The translations under genes and the position numbers were made by a program. Shown here piece by piece: positions 25,665-34,417 of a stretch of 64,000 nt of DNA. Origin of the DNA: JANYCO01 sp035535995 (GTDB lineage: Bacteria; Bacteroidota; Bacteroidia; Cytophagales; Cytophagaceae). The notes under the pieces are model-generated. The model was not told the origin of the DNA. It was given only the letters and a program-made list of their open reading frames with translations, and did no database searches. Positions within the stretch are counted from its first letter, which is position 1. Every line of letters starts with the position of its first letter. The stretch is taken from contig DATLOZ010000020.1 in assembly GCA_035535995.1 (NCBI GenBank), forward strand, positions 62,001-126,000. The letters are read 5' to 3'.

Positions 25665-27796
25665 ATACAAATCTAGAACGGTTTTCTTATGACAATACCA
25701 TTGTAAGAAATTTCATCTATGCTACAGTGATCTGGGGAGTGATCGGAATGTTGGTAGGATTGACCATTGCCTTGCAGCTGGTATTCCCTGTTTTGAATTT
25801 TGCCGACTTCGGTACCTTCGGCAGGCTAAGACCTCTTCATACGAATGCTGTAATATTCGCCTTTGTGGGCAACGGAATTTTTTCCGGTGTTTATTATTCA
25901 TTACAACGTCTTTGTAAAGCCAGGATGTATAGCGATGCGCTCAGCAAAATAAATTTCTGGGGTTGGCAATTAATTATTCTTTCTGCAGTAGCTACTCTTC
26001 CGTTTGGATATACTACCAGTAAGGAGTATGCCGAGCTGGAATGGCCAATCGATATTGCCATCACGCTGATCTGGGTTGTATTCGGTTGGAATATGTTTGG
26101 CACAATTCTCAAAAGAAGAGAAAAACATTTGTATGTAGCGATCTGGTTTTACATCGCCACTTTTGTTACGGTAGCGGTACTGCATTTGGTGAATTCACTG
26201 GAAATGCCGGTTACCTTTCTGAAAAGTTATTCCTGGTATGCCGGTGTGCAAGACGCACTCGTGCAGTGGTGGTATGGTCATAATGCGGTAGCCTTTTTCC
26301 TGACCACGCCTTACCTGGGCCTGATGTATTACTTCGTACCAAAGGCTGCCAACAGGCCTGTCTATTCTTACCGTCTATCGATCATTCACTTTTGGGCGCT
26401 GATCTTTATTTATATCTGGGCAGGGCCGCACCATCTTCTTTACACCTCTCTGCCCGACTGGGCGCAGTCATTAGGGGTAGTATTCTCTATCATGCTGCTG
26501 GCTCCTTCCTGGGGAGGTATGCTCAACGGTTTGCTAACGCTGCGTGGTGTTTGGGATAAAGTAAGAGAAGATGTAGTACTCAAATTTATGGTCGTAGCGC
26601 TTACCGCCTATGGTATGGCTACTTTCGAAGGGCCTATGCTTTCGCTGAAAAATGTAAACGCTATTGCACACTTCACCGATTGGGTAGTAGCACACGTACA
26701 CGTGGGAGGCCTCGGCTGGAATGGCTTCCTGACCTTTGGGATGCTTTATTATCTCATTCCTAAAATGTATGATACAAAATTATACTCTTCTAAGCTCGCA
26801 AACTTTCACTTCTGGATCGGTACAATGGGAATTATTTTCTATGCCATTCCAATGTATTGGGCAGGCTTTGTGCAAAGCGCAATGTGGAAGGAATTCACAC
26901 AAGACGGTGTATTGGCTTATCCGAATTTTCTCGAAACTGTAACGCAGATCAAAACCATGTACATGCTCAGAGCACTCGGAGGTGCCTTGTATATCACAGG
27001 AGTGATCGTAATGGCGTACAATTTATATAAGACAGCCTTAGCAGGAAAATTCATCGCCAACGAAGCGGCGGAAGCTCCTGCTATGCAAGAGGAAATCGCT
27101 CACAAAGGTGAACACTGGCACCGGTGGATTGAACGGAAACCAATTCAGATGTTGGTTTTCAGTCTTATTGTAATCCTGATCGGTGGTATTGTAGAAATGG
27201 TGCCTACGTTCTTAGTAAAGTCAAACATTCCAACTATTAGCAGTGTAAAGCCTTACACCGCGCTTGAACTGGAAGGTCGCGACCTGTATATCCGGGAAGG
27301 ATGCAACAACTGTCACTCGCAAATGGTAAGGCCTTTCCGTTCAGAAACGGCGCGCTATGGTGAATATTCTAAAGCAGGAGAATTTGTTTACGATCACCCT
27401 TTCCTTTGGGGATCCAAGCGTACAGGACCCGATCTGCATAGGATTGGAGGGAAGTATCCAAATTCCTGGCATTATAACCATATGCTGGATCCTGAATTGA
27501 CTTCTGCAAATTCGATCATGCCGCCTTATCCATGGCTGTTTGACAGGAAGCTGGATGTTTCTCATACCGCTGATAAAGTAACGGCTATGCGAAAACTTGG
27601 AGTTCCTTATCCGCATGGTTATGAACAAACAATCGAAACCGAAATGAATAAGCAGGCAGACGGTATTGTTAAAAATCTTGCGAAAGACAATATCAAAGTA
27701 GCAAGCGATAAAGAGATCATCGCCTTGATCGCTTATCTGCAGAGGCTGGGAACAGATATTAAAGTAAAAGAAAAAACAGAGACTGAAAATAAATAA
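25661..27796 (+). CDS. ccoN: Fused cbb3 cytochrome oxidase subunits I and II (CcoNO)
   Basis: A 711-aa fusion. The N-terminal ~480 residues are CcoN, the heme-copper catalytic subunit, with 12 membrane segments and His ligands in motifs such as LRPLHTNAVIFAFVGNG, WWYGHNAVAFFLT, YIWAGPHHLLY and VVAHVHVGGLGWNG. The C-terminal part is CcoO, with one heme c site CNNCH (GCNNCHSQMVRPF, about residue 550), plus YSKAGEFVYDHPFLWGSKRT and an axial Met (SIMPPYPWLF). Fusion of N and O is usual in Bacteroidota. It reduces O2 at low oxygen and pumps protons. The next gene starts 4 bp after its stop. Confidence 0.95.
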   Translation: MNTNLERFSYDNTIVRNFIYATVIWGVIGMLVGLTIALQLVFPVLNFADFGTFGRLRPLHTNAVIFAFVGNGIFSGVYYSLQRLCKARMYSDALSKINFWGWQLIILSAVATLPFGYTTSKEYAELEWPIDIAITLIWVVFGWNMFGTILKRREKHLYVAIWFYIATFVTVAVLHLVNSLEMPVTFLKSYSWYAGVQDALVQWWYGHNAVAFFLTTPYLGLMYYFVPKAANRPVYSYRLSIIHFWALIFIYIWAGPHHLLYTSLPDWAQSLGVVFSIMLLAPSWGGMLNGLLTLRGVWDKVREDVVLKFMVVALTAYGMATFEGPMLSLKNVNAIAHFTDWVVAHVHVGGLGWNGFLTFGMLYYLIPKMYDTKLYSSKLANFHFWIGTMGIIFYAIPMYWAGFVQSAMWKEFTQDGVLAYPNFLETVTQIKTMYMLRALGGALYITGVIVMAYNLYKTALAGKFIANEAAEAPAMQEEIAHKGEHWHRWIERKPIQMLVFSLIVILIGGIVEMVPTFLVKSNIPTISSVKPYTALELEGRDLYIREGCNNCHSQMVRPFRSETARYGEYSKAGEFVYDHPFLWGSKRTGPDLHRIGGKYPNSWHYNHMLDPELTSANSIMPPYPWLFDRKLDVSHTADKVTAMRKLGVPYPHGYEQTIETEMNKQADGIVKNLAKDNIKVASDKEIIALIAYLQRLGTDIKVKEKTETENK

Positions 27797-27800
27797 AGCA

Positions 27801-27977
27801 ATGCTTAAATATATAAAACAACATATGGCCAGTATTGCCGGTATAGAAATTTATCCGGTGATCTCTTTTGTAATATTCTTTTTGTTTTTCCTCGTAGTCG
27901 CACTGTGGGTAGTAAAGGGAAACAAAGATTATTTCTCAAAGATGTCGGCTCTTCCGTTGGAAGAAGAGAATAAATAA
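27801..27977 (+). CDS. ccoQ: Small cbb3 oxidase subunit CcoQ-like
   Basis: A 58-aa single-helix protein (MLKYIKQHMASIAGIEIYPV, then a hydrophobic stretch FVIFFLFFLVVALWVV, then KGNKDYFSKMSALPLEEE). The shape and position between ccoNO and ccoP match CcoQ, which stabilises the CcoNOP complex. It starts 4 bp after ccoNO. Sequence similarity among CcoQ proteins is low, so the call rests on size, topology and position. Confidence 0.8.
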   Translation: MLKYIKQHMASIAGIEIYPVISFVIFFLFFLVVALWVVKGNKDYFSKMSALPLEEENK

Positions 27978-28004
27978 TTGAACCACTTCATCAACTAAAT
28001 TACA

Positions 28005-28853
28005 ATGGAAAACAAGCATCGATTAAAATATTATACATCCTTACTGGTGAGTGTTATTACTCTATTCTTTTCAACGGCCTTCGCACAGGAAGTTTCCATG
28101 CCGGCTACTACAACTGCGGATTCTACAAGTAAATTAGATCCACAGTTTTTATTCTTGTTCGTGTTAGGAATATTTATTGTAGTACTTCTCATTGTACTCT
28201 ATATGCTTTATGCACTTAATCTATTCTTGAAAAATGCAAGACAGACAGGAGCAATGAAAGAGGTGCCGGCACTTTTAAGATTCACCGATCCGGTGCCGAT
28301 TGAACGTGAGCATGAAATTTTGCTTGATCATAATTATGATGGAATCCGCGAGCTGGACAATAAATTACCACCGTGGTGGGTGTACCTGTTTTACGGAACG
28401 ATCGTTTTTGCAGTGATTTATATCTGGTTCTATCACTTCTCCGGCAACGGCTCTCTGCAAGAACAGGAATACAAACAAGAGCTGGCAGAAGCGGAAATAC
28501 AAATGAAATTATCCGCAAGCAAGGTTGACGAAAATTCAGTAACACTTTTAACAAGCGCCGATAAAATAAAAAACGGTGAAGCCATTTATACTGCCAATTG
28601 TTCTCCTTGCCACGGAAAGAAAGGCGAAGGAGGGGTAGGGCCTAATCTTACAGATAATTATTGGTTGCACGGAGGAGGGATCAAAAATGTTTTCAAAACA
28701 GTAAAATACGGAGTGCCTGTAAAAGGAATGATCCCATGGCAGACACAACTGGGACCTTCACAAATACAGGAAGTAGCCAGCTATGTGATTACGTTGAAAG
28801 GAACGAATCCTCCTAATCCAAAAGCTTCGCAGGGGGAGTTGTACAAAGAATAA
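28005..28853 (+). CDS. ccoP: cbb3 oxidase diheme-type subunit CcoP, mono-heme form
   Basis: A 282-aa membrane-anchored cytochrome c subunit. Two hydrophobic segments (residues 15-30, 45-70) and an N-terminal CcoP domain (LDNKLPPWWVYLFYGTIVFAVIYI) are followed by one c-type domain with CSPCH (NCSPCHGKKGEGGVGPNL, about residue 199) and an axial Met in VKGMIPWQ. Classical CcoP has two CXXCH sites; only one is visible here, as is common in Bacteroidota. It carries electrons to CcoO/CcoN. Confidence 0.93.
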   Translation: MENKHRLKYYTSLLVSVITLFFSTAFAQEVSMPATTTADSTSKLDPQFLFLFVLGIFIVVLLIVLYMLYALNLFLKNARQTGAMKEVPALLRFTDPVPIEREHEILLDHNYDGIRELDNKLPPWWVYLFYGTIVFAVIYIWFYHFSGNGSLQEQEYKQELAEAEIQMKLSASKVDENSVTLLTSADKIKNGEAIYTANCSPCHGKKGEGGVGPNLTDNYWLHGGGIKNVFKTVKYGVPVKGMIPWQTQLGPSQIQEVASYVITLKGTNPPNPKASQGELYKE

Positions 28854-28929
28854 ACCAAATAAAAAAATGTTGACTAGTGCCACCACTGAAAGTGATGGGT
28901 ACCAATATTCGGAATATTAGAAAATAAAA

Positions 28930-30342
28930 ATGCAAGCAGCTATAACACATACAATCCCCGACAATTCCTTTCGCGATAAAATTTCGACTGTGGATGATAA
29001 AGGCCGTCGGGTCTGGCTTTATCCGAAAAAGCCAAAAGGGAAAATGACGCGTTATAGAAATTACGTAGGATATACCTTGCTTGCTTTTTTATTTCTTGCG
29101 CCTTTTATAAAAATAGCCGGAGAACCGCTTATACTGCTTAATGTACTGCAAAGACATTTCGTTTTTTTTGGCGTAGTTTTTTGGCCACAGGATTTTCATC
29201 TTTTTTTGTTTGGCATGCTTGCCTTTGTTTTGTTTGTTGTACTATTTACCGTAGTCTATGGAAGAGTGTTTTGTGGCTTGGCTTGCCCACAAACCATTTT
29301 CATGGAATTGGTTTTCAGAAAAATAGAATACGCAATTGAAGGTGACTGGAAAGCTCAACAAACGCTTGACAAGTCCTCTGTCAATGCCTCCAAGATCATG
29401 AAAAAGGCACTGAAGCATTTTATCTTCTTTTTTATTTCTTTCCTGATCTCCAATCTTTTTCTCACCTACCTGATCGGAGTAGATTCCTGGTGGAAAATTG
29501 TATCTGACGACCCTGCGCAACACATCGCCGGATTAAGTACTATGTTGACATTCACAGCTGTTTTCTATTTTGTATATGCGCGCTTTCGCGAACAAGTATG
29601 TACGACCGTTTGTCCTTACGGAAGATTACAGGGTGTAATGCTTGATAAAAAATCAATCGTAGTTGCCTATGATTATCATAGAGGTGAACCAAGAGGTAAA
29701 ATACGTAAGCACGAAAACAGGCAGCAACTCAAAGGCGACTGCGTAGACTGCTCGCTTTGTGTACAGGTATGCCCTACAGGAATCGATATTCGCAACGGCT
29801 TGCAGCTGGAGTGTATAAACTGCACAGCTTGTATGGATGCCTGTGATGAAGTGATGGATAAGGTAGGTTTGCCACAAGGATTGATCCGGTATGCTTCCGA
29901 AGAGGGAATCGCGAATCAACAACCACTGCGGTGGACAAAACGAATTATTGCTTACTCGGCGGTATTGGTGCTGATCATTGTATTTCTGGGAGTATTGCTG
30001 ATCACCCGCTCGGATGTAGAAACTTCTATTCTTAGAACACCAGGCATACTGTATCAGGAATATGGAAAGAATGAATATAGTAATCTATATAATGTCAAGC
30101 TCGTGAATAAAACGCATAAAGATTTTACGGTGTCTTTCAAACTTGAAAATATGCAGGGAAAAATATTTCCCGTGGGAAAACTGCCAATGGCAAAAGCAGA
30201 ATCCATCGCAGAAGGGGCTTTGTTTATTGTACTCGACAAAGAAAATATCAAGTCAATGAAAACAAAAGCGATCATAGGCGTTTATGAAAATGGCCGCTTG
30301 ATTGAAAAAGTGAATACAACATTTATAGCGCCAGCCCCATGA
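28930..30342 (+). CDS. ccoG: Cbb3 oxidase assembly ferredoxin-like protein CcoG (FixG/RdxA)
   Basis: A 470-aa membrane protein with about five membrane segments, a membrane polyferredoxin core (GRVFCGLACPQTIFMELVFR; CTTVCPYGRLQGVM) and two [4Fe-4S] clusters (CVDCSLCVQVCPTGIDIRNG and CINCTACMDACDEV). A C-terminal Ig-like domain (IgFixG) follows. CcoG is linked to Cu(II) reduction during cbb3 assembly. It lies 76 bp after ccoP; the spacer holds a short palindrome (aatattc g gaatatt, 28904-28918) and a degenerate repeat copy. Confidence 0.95.
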   Translation: MQAAITHTIPDNSFRDKISTVDDKGRRVWLYPKKPKGKMTRYRNYVGYTLLAFLFLAPFIKIAGEPLILLNVLQRHFVFFGVVFWPQDFHLFLFGMLAFVLFVVLFTVVYGRVFCGLACPQTIFMELVFRKIEYAIEGDWKAQQTLDKSSVNASKIMKKALKHFIFFFISFLISNLFLTYLIGVDSWWKIVSDDPAQHIAGLSTMLTFTAVFYFVYARFREQVCTTVCPYGRLQGVMLDKKSIVVAYDYHRGEPRGKIRKHENRQQLKGDCVDCSLCVQVCPTGIDIRNGLQLECINCTACMDACDEVMDKVGLPQGLIRYASEEGIANQQPLRWTKRIIAYSAVLVLIIVFLGVLLITRSDVETSILRTPGILYQEYGKNEYSNLYNVKLVNKTHKDFTVSFKLENMQGKIFPVGKLPMAKAESIAEGALFIVLDKENIKSMKTKAIIGVYENGRLIEKVNTTFIAPAP

Positions 30343-30372
30343 TTGCTGAAGTTCTACTAAAATAAGACAACA

Positions 30373-30804
30373 ATGAAAATACATACAAGTACTTATGTTT
30401 TTATAGCCTTTGGATCGTTTATGCTTTTCATTACTGGATTAGTGATAAAAACATATCAATTTAAAGTTGACCTCGTAAGCGAGGATTACTACGGGCAGGA
30501 ATTGCGCTACCAGGAAACGATCAACAAGATGAATCGTTCTGCTAAGATCGATTGGATGCAGGATAGCACGTTTGTTGTATTGAAATTTCCAGAAGGGGTG
30601 AGGAGGGATGTGATAAATGGTAAAATAGAATTTTATCGTCCTTCCGATTCTGCGAGAGATTTTTCAATTCCAATCAAACTAGATGAAAATGGAAATCAAC
30701 GTTTGCAGCGAGATCTTTTCATCACAGGTTTGTACAAAATAAAAATCGACTGGAAGTTGAAAGGGACGGATTATTATACAGAAGAAGATATCTACATACA
30801 ATAA
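30373..30804 (+). CDS. ccoH: FixH/CcoH family protein
   Basis: A 143-aa protein with one N-terminal membrane helix (YVFIAFGSFMLFITGLVI) and a periplasmic beta domain (DLVSEDYYGQELRYQETINK), the FixH signature. It assists cbb3 maturation next to CcoI and CcoG. Its stop overlaps the next start by one base (TAATG). Confidence 0.9.
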   Translation: MKIHTSTYVFIAFGSFMLFITGLVIKTYQFKVDLVSEDYYGQELRYQETINKMNRSAKIDWMQDSTFVVLKFPEGVRRDVINGKIEFYRPSDSARDFSIPIKLDENGNQRLQRDLFITGLYKIKIDWKLKGTDYYTEEDIYIQ

Positions 30805-31499
30805 TGCTGTGGACTGGATTAATATTGGGATTAATGAGTAGCCTGCACTGCATAGGCATGTGCGGGCCAATTGCGCTGGCACTGCCTGTTCCAGAAGGTT
30901 CGTCGAGAGTAATTGGAATTTTGTTGTATAATAGCGGAAGGATCATTACCTATAGCATGTTGGGTCTTGTATTTGGTACAATGGGATACATCGCTGTACT
31001 TTCCGGTCTTCAGCAATATTTGTCTATTGTATGTGGAAGCATTGTTATCGTTCTGGTCTTCGTTTCCTTTTTTGGAAAGATACAGTACTTAGGAAAATTT
31101 TCAATGCTGTTTTTGAAATTCAAAAACAAATTTTCATTGCTTCTCAAAAAAAGAACGCTTCCGTCTCTTTTCCTGATAGGCATACTAAACGGCTTACTAC
31201 CTTGCGGAATGGTATATATGGCGCTGGTAGGAGCAATCGCAACCGGCAGTTCATTAACCGGAAGTGTTTACATGATACTTTTCGGTCTTGGCACTTTCCC
31301 CCTTATGTTCTTAGTTTTTTATGTCAACACGCTTGCTACAACCTGGCGAAAAAATATAAAAACTGCTCTTCCTGTTCTCTCGTTGTTGCTTGGAGTATTG
31401 CTTATCGTAAGAGGATTGAATCTGAATATTCCTTTTCTAAGTCCTGGTATTACCGATGGAAAAATTTCCTGTTGTTCGGTTCATAAATGTCATCAATAA
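30804..31499 (+). CDS. SafE/TauE-type membrane protein of the cco cluster (DsbD-like)
   Basis: A 231-aa membrane protein with six predicted segments. It has the motif GLMSSLHCIGMCGPIALALP at the start and the second Cys-Pro-Gly-like motif LNGLLPCGMVYMALVGA in mid-protein. These paired Cys regions are typical of the sulfite exporter/CcdA-related group often encoded after FixH, where it is thought to move copper or reductant for oxidase assembly. The substrate is unproven. Confidence 0.88.
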   Translation: MLWTGLILGLMSSLHCIGMCGPIALALPVPEGSSRVIGILLYNSGRIITYSMLGLVFGTMGYIAVLSGLQQYLSIVCGSIVIVLVFVSFFGKIQYLGKFSMLFLKFKNKFSLLLKKRTLPSLFLIGILNGLLPCGMVYMALVGAIATGSSLTGSVYMILFGLGTFPLMFLVFYVNTLATTWRKNIKTALPVLSLLLGVLLIVRGLNLNIPFLSPGITDGKISCCSVHKCHQ

Positions 31500-31585
31500 A
31501 AATGCCTTGATCATGTTATATTTTTTGGGAAAGTATAAAAGTGATTTCTCTTATTGTGTTACATAAAAATGATTTCAAGTAGCCC

Positions 31586-32938
31586 ATGCGCTCTTTAATA
31601 CAAAAATATAATGTTCCAGGTCCAAGGTACACAAGCTATCCTACTGTTCCTTATTGGGATACAGAGCGTTTTACTACATCGCTTTGGAAACAGCATATGA
31701 TCAATGCGTTTGAAAACAAAACTGAAGAAGGTATTAGTGTATACATTCATCTCCCTTATTGCGAAAGCCTTTGTACTTACTGTGCTTGCAATACAAGGAT
31801 TACTGTAAACCATGCTGTAGAGCTTCCTTATGTGATGGCGGTGTTACAGGAATGGGAATTATATCGAAAAAATTTTACAAGAACACCTAAGATCAAAGAG
31901 ATCCACCTGGGAGGAGGGACGCCAACTTTTTTCAGTCCTGAAAATTTATTTTTATTGTTGGAAGGAATTCTTTGCAATGTACAAACCTTGCCGGATATCG
32001 ATTTCAGTTTTGAAGGCCATCCGGGAAATACTACGGAAGAACATCTGAAGGTCTTGTATGGCCTGGGCTTTAGAAGAGTCAGTTTTGGGATCCAGGATTT
32101 TGATCCGCAGGTACAGGAGATCATCAATCGGAAACAAACTTTTGAAGAAGTAGCTTTTATTACCGAGAAAGCAAGGAAGATAGGTTATACTTCCGTGAAT
32201 TTTGATCTCGTATATGGGTTGCCTTTGCAAACTAAAAAACGAATGATCAATACCTTGCAAAAAGTACAATCGCTGCGGCCCGATCGGATTGCTTTCTACA
32301 GCTACGCACATGTGCCCTGGATAAAGCCTGGGCAACGAAAATTTACAGAAGCCGATCTCCCCGACAATGAAACAAAACGTGATCTGTATGAAACAGGTCG
32401 TGCAATGTTAGAAGAATTGGGGTATTGTGAAATTGGTATGGATCATTTTGCTCTTCCGTCCGATTCGCTGTATAAAGCAGTGCAGTCAAATACCTTGCAC
32501 CGGAATTTTATGGGCTATACGAGTTCGCACACGTCTACACTTATAGGATTAGGATGTTCGTCGATCAGCGATACGTGGACAGCTTTTGCGCAGAATATTA
32601 AAACAGTGGAAGAATACATCAAAGAAGTGAACAATGCGCATATTCCTGTTTACAGAGGACATATATTAACGGAAGAAGATCTGGTGATCAGAAAACTTAT
32701 TCTTAATCTTATGTGTCGTATGGAAACTTCTTTGCCTGCGGATAGTTCGGCGCTCGTTATCCAGGCTGGTTTAACACGGTTGAAAGAATTGGCAAATGAC
32801 GGTTTGATCCAACTATCGGATGATACTATAAAAGTGTATGAAGCTGGTCGTCCCTTTTTGAGGAATATATGTATGGCTTTCGATGCCAGGCTTCATCGAA
32901 GCGAAAAGCCCGGCACGCTTTTTTCAAAAACAATATAA
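31586..32938 (+). CDS. hemN: Oxygen-independent coproporphyrinogen III oxidase (radical SAM, HemN)
   Basis: A 450-aa radical SAM enzyme that converts coproporphyrinogen III to protoporphyrinogen IX without O2. The iron-sulfur site is CESLCTYCACNTR (CX3CX2C, about residue 55). Other marks: EIHLGGGTPTFFSPENL, FEGHPGNTTEEHL, RVSFGIQDFDPQVQEIINRKQ, and the HemN-type VNFDLVYGLPLQT with the C-terminal domain ending in RNICMAFDARL. It supplies heme for the cbb3 oxidase when oxygen is low. It follows the cco operon by 86 bp with its own spacer; I found no Crp/Fnr-type site there. Confidence 0.94.
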   Translation: MRSLIQKYNVPGPRYTSYPTVPYWDTERFTTSLWKQHMINAFENKTEEGISVYIHLPYCESLCTYCACNTRITVNHAVELPYVMAVLQEWELYRKNFTRTPKIKEIHLGGGTPTFFSPENLFLLLEGILCNVQTLPDIDFSFEGHPGNTTEEHLKVLYGLGFRRVSFGIQDFDPQVQEIINRKQTFEEVAFITEKARKIGYTSVNFDLVYGLPLQTKKRMINTLQKVQSLRPDRIAFYSYAHVPWIKPGQRKFTEADLPDNETKRDLYETGRAMLEELGYCEIGMDHFALPSDSLYKAVQSNTLHRNFMGYTSSHTSTLIGLGCSSISDTWTAFAQNIKTVEEYIKEVNNAHIPVYRGHILTEEDLVIRKLILNLMCRMETSLPADSSALVIQAGLTRLKELANDGLIQLSDDTIKVYEAGRPFLRNICMAFDARLHRSEKPGTLFSKTI

Positions 32939-32980
32939 GTAGAATAATTATAGCTATTTATCAATCTGTATAAAAGCAAC

Positions 32981-33011
32981 AAGCCTCCCATGATTGATAC
33001 ATTGGAGGCTT
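32981..33011. terminator. Hairpin between convergent hemN and hsp20 genes
   Basis: An 8-bp stem (aagcctcc 32981-32988 and ggaggctt 33004-33011) with a 15-base loop. It could serve both strands, but the T-runs are short. Confidence 0.45.
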
Positions 33012-33032
33012 TAATGTTGCATCAATCAAACA

Positions 33033-33479
33033 CTAAGAAATGCTAATCTTTGCTTTTTTAGATTTTTTTGGAGCGTCTTTTTTCTTTGATATTTCCAAAG
33101 AAAGGATGCCATGTTTGTAGGCTGCCTTGATTTCATTTTCATCGGCAGTTTCTGGTAACATAAAAGATCTTTCAAAAGAGTTAAAACTGAATTCTTTTTT
33201 TGTGAAGTTTTTCTTTTCTTCTGTTTTTTCTTCTTTCTTTTCGGCCGATACTTTTAGTATTCCGTTTTCTACTTCAATTTTAAAATCATTTTTTTCAAAT
33301 CCAGGGGTAGCAAGTTCTAATTCAAACTGCCTATCTGATTCTTTGATGTTCACTGCAGGATGGCTCTTATTTATAGATTCAAGAAATCCTGGAGCGAAAA
33401 AACGGTCTGCGTCAAAAAAATCCTGGAAGAAATTTCTTCCTGTAGGAAAATTGTTGGTATGTTTTGTTTCGTGTGACAT
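33033..33479 (-). CDS. Small heat shock protein (Hsp20/alpha-crystallin)
   Basis: A 148-aa chaperone that holds unfolding proteins. The alpha-crystallin domain spans residues 45-140 (FELELATPGFEKNDFKIEVENGILKVSAE and GILSLEISKK), ending with the AKISIS motif used in oligomerisation. It lies 29 bp downstream of a UspA gene and is likely the last gene of the operon starting at 35841. Confidence 0.93.
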   Translation of the reverse strand: MSHETKHTNNFPTGRNFFQDFFDADRFFAPGFLESINKSHPAVNIKESDRQFELELATPGFEKNDFKIEVENGILKVSAEKKEEKTEEKKNFTKKEFSFNSFERSFMLPETADENEIKAAYKHGILSLEISKKKDAPKKSKKAKISIS

Positions 33480-33508
33480 AGTTGTATGTATTTAGGTTAA
33501 AAAGCAAA

Positions 33509-34345
33509 TTATTTTTCTTTGCTTTGAATAATCAACATTGGTACTTTTGAAAAGAAAACAAAATTTTTGGTAACACTAGATTCTGTAAGCTCCTTGTACA
33601 AGTTTCTTTTATGATGTTCCAGGATCAACAAATCAGCATTGCGATCAGTAACAAACTTCTCAAGTGAGTGGATCATATTTTCAGTTGCTTTTATATCCAA
33701 ACTGATTTTATTGTATCCAGATTGAATCTTCAAATCATTGTATTTCGCATACAATTCTTCTGCGTGCTGTTCGTCCTCGTCATTGCAGTAATTTAAAATA
33801 TCGAGATGCGCATTTAGTTCTTTTGCAAACTCGATTGCCTTTTTTTCAAAAGAGTTTTCATGTTCCATATCAAAAGCATAAACTATGTTTTGAATGCCAT
33901 TGTATTTATAGTTTTTGGGTACCACCAGCATCGGGCATTTGATATTTTGTATCAGTCTTGAAATAACACTGCCATAATAATTATCTGTGGGAGACAATGC
34001 ACCTTCGAGAGAAAGTACTAACAGGTCAATTTTTCTTTCGGTAATAATATCGTTTATGTTTTTTTGGATATCTCCTTCGCGGGTGATAAAACCATAGTCT
34101 ACATTAGAGTAATGATTCGCCCTGGTAAAATCCATGCAAATTTTATAGAGCATATCTCTCGATTGCGTTTCGGTATAAGCGATCTGCAAGGGGTGATGAA
34201 ATTCTTTTTTTTGTAAGTCATCACACAGATCATAGGTGTGCATTAAAATTAAAGAAGAAGAAAACTTCTTGGCGAGTTCATTGGCGTACAATACACCATT
34301 CTGAGCACTTTCAGAGAAATCCGTGAGACAAAGTATCTTTTTCAT
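33509..34345 (-). CDS. Universal stress protein, tandem UspA domains
   Basis: A 278-aa cytoplasmic protein with two Usp folds: residues 1-150 (KILCLTDFSESAQNGVLYANELAKKF) and 151-278 (NIVYAFDMEHENSFEKKAIEFAKEL). The nucleotide-binding motif near the end of domain 1 (GALSPTDNYYGSVISRL) is only partly canonical, so ATP binding is uncertain. Members respond to stress and low oxygen. It sits between the D-lactate dehydrogenase and hsp20 genes. Confidence 0.9.
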   Translation of the reverse strand: MKKILCLTDFSESAQNGVLYANELAKKFSSSLILMHTYDLCDDLQKKEFHHPLQIAYTETQSRDMLYKICMDFTRANHYSNVDYGFITREGDIQKNINDIITERKIDLLVLSLEGALSPTDNYYGSVISRLIQNIKCPMLVVPKNYKYNGIQNIVYAFDMEHENSFEKKAIEFAKELNAHLDILNYCNDEDEQHAEELYAKYNDLKIQSGYNKISLDIKATENMIHSLEKFVTDRNADLLILEHHKRNLYKELTESSVTKNFVFFSKVPMLIIQSKEK

Positions 34346-34417
34346 AAAAATTTTGTTTTTGGGTTATAAGCGTATTCATTTTATATATGTAAAAATAGTA
34401 TCGTTATTGTTCATGTA

